Assembly (NCBI GenBank): GCA_031283785.1 | Contig: JAITBC010000153.1 | Location: 1-16,448 of the forward strand | Reading direction: 5' to 3' | Length of the DNA: 16,448 bases | From: Tannerella sp. | GTDB taxonomy: Bacteria; Bacteroidota; Bacteroidia; Bacteroidales; Tannerellaceae | Shown: positions 13,999 to 16,448 of the stretch, one piece after another | How positions within the stretch are numbered: the stretch's first letter is position 1 | Layout of the letters: each line of letters starts with the position of its first letter | The notes under the pieces: model-generated | The model's database searches: none | Told to the model about the DNA's origin: nothing | Seen by the model: the letters and a program-made list of their open reading frames with translations, nothing else | Program-made: the position numbers and the translations under genes

Positions 13999-16206
13999 TC
14001 ATCCCTCCACGAGCATACTCAGGCTAATCCGCTTACGCGCTTCGTCGACCTCCAGCACTTTAACCGAAATATGCTGGTGAACGGATACTATTTCCGTCGG
14101 GTCGCCGACGAAACGGTCTGCCATCTGCGAAACATGCACCAGACCTTTTTCTTTTATTCCCATATCGACAAAAGCGCCGAATTTGGTGACGTTCGTTACA
14201 ATTCCCGGCAATATCATCCCTTTGTGCAAATCGCCGATTGTTTTCACCGAGGGATCAAATTCAAACACCTTGATTGTTTCGCGCGGATCACGGCCGGGCT
14301 TCCCCAGTTCCGCCAGAATATCCCGCAGTGTCGGCAGGCCTGTCGTTTCCGTTATATAACGTTCGAGGACAATCTTTTTACGCAACGATTCATCGGCGAG
14401 CAAATCCGAAACGCTACAGTCCAACTCTTTCGCCATACGTCCCACTATGTCGTAACTTTCGGGATGAACGGCAGAATTATCAAGAGGGTTTTCCGCTTCC
14501 TGAATACGAAGAAACCCCGCACTCTGCTCAAATGATTTGGCGCCCATCTTAGGCACATCCAATAAAGACCGACGGGAGCGGAACATGCCGTGTTCAGTCC
14601 TGTAATTCACAATGTTTTGCGCCAGAGCGCTCCCTACCCCCGACACATATGTAAGGAGATATTTGCTTGCCGTGTTAACGTTCACTCCTACACGGTTCAC
14701 ACACAGCTCAACGGTACGGTCAAGCGCCTGCTTCAACGAGACCTGGTTTACATCATGCTGATACTGTCCTACGCCTATCGACTTCGGATCTATCTTCACA
14801 AGTTCGGCCAACGGGTCCATCAGCCTCCGTCCGAGTGAGACTGCGCCGCGAACGGTAACGTCATGTGAGGGAAATTCTTCACGCGCCGTTTTAGAGGCGG
14901 AATAGATACTTGCACCACTCTCGCTTACGCTGAATATCTGCACTTTGCGGTCATACCGGATATTTTGCACCAACTCTTCCGTCTCACGCCCCGCCGTTCC
15001 GTTACCTACGGCAATCGCCTGTATGTCAAACTGCTCGACAAGATGAGCGATCTTCCGTATAGCGCCCGCGCGCTCCTGCCGAGGCGGATGCGGATATATC
15101 GTCTCATTATGGAGCAGATTCCCCTGTTCATCAAGGCAGACCACCTTACAACCCGTACGGAATCCGGGGTCTATGCCCAGTATCCTTTTCTGTCCGAGCG
15201 GAGGAGACAACAATAACCGGCGCATGTTCTCCTCAAAAATATGTATTGCCTCCCTGTCGGCTTTTTCTTTACTTAACGCAGCAAACTCCGTTTCGATGGA
15301 CGGCTTGAGCAGGCGTTTATAACTGTCTGTAACCGCCATTCTCACCTGCTCGCCGGAATCGTTATCCGCTTTCACGAAAAACCTGTAAAGACGCTCCAGC
15401 GCATGCTCTTCATCGGGAGATATCGTTACGCGCAGAAAACCTTCCGTTTCACCGCGACGCATGGCAAGAAGCCGGTGCGATGATATGCGGCGTAAAAGTT
15501 CGCTCATCTCGAAATAATCGCGGTACTTGTCGCCCTCATCTTCCTTTCCTTTCACCACACGGCTCGATATAACGGCCTCGCGTGCGAAAACAGAGCGGAC
15601 GATATTACGCGCCGTCATATTTTCATTGACCCATTCGGCAATAATATCGCGCGCACCGGCAAGCGCCTCATCAACAGTCGACGCCCCATCGGACAAATAA
15701 CGCCCGGCAACCGCCTTCAACTCCGTTCCGGTCGCTGTAATCCTGCTTGTCCACGTGCCGTCTCCTGACAAATAACTGTCGGCAACCGGCTCCACCTCCG
15801 GCGACAAGCGTTGCGACATGATAATTTTAGCCAGAGGTTCCAGGCCTTTCTCGCGCGCAATCTGCGCCCGTGTACGACGTTTAGGTTTATAGGGCAGATA
15901 AATATCTTCCAATTCGGTCGCCGACCAGGTTGCTTCTATTTTCTCGCGCAACTCATCCGTCATGTTCCCCTGTTCTTCTATGGTCGACAGAATCGTTTCT
16001 TTCCTCTTCTCTATTTCCGTCAACCGCTTATATTCATCCGATATATCGGAAACCTTCACCTCGTCCAGCCCTCCGGTACGCTCTTTCCTGTATCGGCTAA
16101 TAAACGGGATCGTCGCGCCGTCGTCCAATAACTGTAACGTATCCGACACATGCCGTTCCGCTATCTGAAGTTTTTCGGCAATTAACGCCGGGATTTTGTC
16201 GTTCAT
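13999..16206 (-). CDS. tex: Tex family S1 RNA-binding protein
   Basis: Tex is a cytoplasmic nucleic-acid-binding protein linked to transcription control and RNA handling. From the ATG at 16204-16206 it has 735 residues, within the family range. The domains are in family order: helical N-terminus (IPALIAEKLQI, then GATIPFISRYRKERTGGLDE), the YqgF/RNase-H-like fold starting GIDPGFRTG (about 344-352), helix-hairpin-helix region (VSGVGSALAQNIVNYR, then VPKMGAKSFEQSAGFLRI), and a C-terminal S1 domain (about 660-730; GIVTNVTKFGAFVDMGIKEK, then GLVHVSQM). I chose this start because the promoter lies at 16227-16257: a longer frame from a TTG at 16257 begins in the promoter. An ATG at 16218 is also possible and would be almost leaderless. 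Confidence 0.96.
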   Translation of the reverse strand: MNDKIPALIAEKLQIAERHVSDTLQLLDDGATIPFISRYRKERTGGLDEVKVSDISDEYKRLTEIEKRKETILSTIEEQGNMTDELREKIEATWSATELEDIYLPYKPKRRTRAQIAREKGLEPLAKIIMSQRLSPEVEPVADSYLSGDGTWTSRITATGTELKAVAGRYLSDGASTVDEALAGARDIIAEWVNENMTARNIVRSVFAREAVISSRVVKGKEDEGDKYRDYFEMSELLRRISSHRLLAMRRGETEGFLRVTISPDEEHALERLYRFFVKADNDSGEQVRMAVTDSYKRLLKPSIETEFAALSKEKADREAIHIFEENMRRLLLSPPLGQKRILGIDPGFRTGCKVVCLDEQGNLLHNETIYPHPPRQERAGAIRKIAHLVEQFDIQAIAVGNGTAGRETEELVQNIRYDRKVQIFSVSESGASIYSASKTAREEFPSHDVTVRGAVSLGRRLMDPLAELVKIDPKSIGVGQYQHDVNQVSLKQALDRTVELCVNRVGVNVNTASKYLLTYVSGVGSALAQNIVNYRTEHGMFRSRRSLLDVPKMGAKSFEQSAGFLRIQEAENPLDNSAVHPESYDIVGRMAKELDCSVSDLLADESLRKKIVLERYITETTGLPTLRDILAELGKPGRDPRETIKVFEFDPSVKTIGDLHKGMILPGIVTNVTKFGAFVDMGIKEKGLVHVSQMADRFVGDPTEIVSVHQHISVKVLEVDEARKRISLSMLVEG

Positions 16207-16226
16207 ACTTTTAATCATTGAAAGCG

Positions 16227-16257
16227 CAAAAGTACGAAAAAAAATATCCAAACACAA
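16227..16257 (-). promoter_or_regulatory. Bacteroidota promoter of tex
   Basis: On the minus strand, TTG (16257-16255), 20 bp, then TACTTTTG (16234-16227) match the Bacteroidota -33/-7 consensus. Transcription would start near 16220, only about 14 bases before the chosen ATG at 16206. Confidence 0.75.
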
Positions 16258-16448
16258 TCCGGCGGAAGACGAAGACGGTTAAATCTTTTTTTGAAGTGCT
16301 AAGAGAAATATCCAGCCCTTCGATAGCGTAAGAAATCTTAGCCTTTCAACCCGCAGTTTTTGTGTAAATGCCGGATAATTTATTTTACATCAGCGCTTTG
16401 TTTTTTGATAATTGCCATGTTTCGGATTTTGAGGATATAAATAAACTG

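Overview
The window looks like a chromosomal segment of a Bacteroidales bacterium (phylum Bacteroidota). Evidence: a porP-gldK-gldL-gldM-gldN type IX secretion (T9SS) gene block, a DUF2795 protein of the type found in Bacteroidales, and several promoters of the Bacteroidota form TTG/TTTG-N19-20-TAnnTTTG with no obvious Shine-Dalgarno sites. Nothing in the window identifies genus or species.

Layout, left to right. (a) 1-1249, minus strand: ribF (FAD synthetase/riboflavin kinase, running off the left edge) and, 35 bp upstream of it, a 53-residue four-cysteine zinc-ribbon protein. The two probably share one transcript from a promoter near 1320. RibF carries an unusual repeat-bearing insertion in its flavokinase domain. 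(b) 1250-2177: a gene-poor, repeat-rich stretch. It holds a REP-like inverted pair (1456-1550), a block of eleven 21-bp tandem repeats (1732-1962) inside a minus-strand open frame with heptad periodicity, and a good plus-strand promoter (2075-2106). (c) 2178-4196, plus strand: an asparagine-synthetase-like protein whose glutaminase cysteine is replaced by Asn while the ATP-pyrophosphatase (synthetase) domain is intact. (d) 4386-10914, minus strand: porP-gldK-gldL-gldM-gldN, the core structural and motor genes of T9SS. PorP/SprF is an outer-membrane barrel-like protein, GldK and GldN form the periplasmic ring, and GldL and GldM form the proton-driven inner-membrane motor. GldL is enlarged by a glycine-rich repetitive insert. 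(e) 10915-11431: about 500 bp without a convincing gene. (f) 11432-13829, minus strand: a DUF2795 protein with its own promoter, a PduO-type cobalamin adenosyltransferase, and a lipoprotein combining an Ig-like domain with a clostripain (C11) protease domain. (g) 13999-16206, minus strand: tex, an RNA-binding S1-domain protein, with a clear promoter whose -33 element doubles as a spurious TTG start. 16258-16448 shows nothing I can support.

The housekeeping genes (ribF, tex, the adenosyltransferase) and the T9SS operon are ordinary in content. The unusual material is at 1-4200: the RibF insertion, the orphan zinc ribbon, the helically phased 21-bp repeats and the divergent cysteine-less AsnB-like enzyme.
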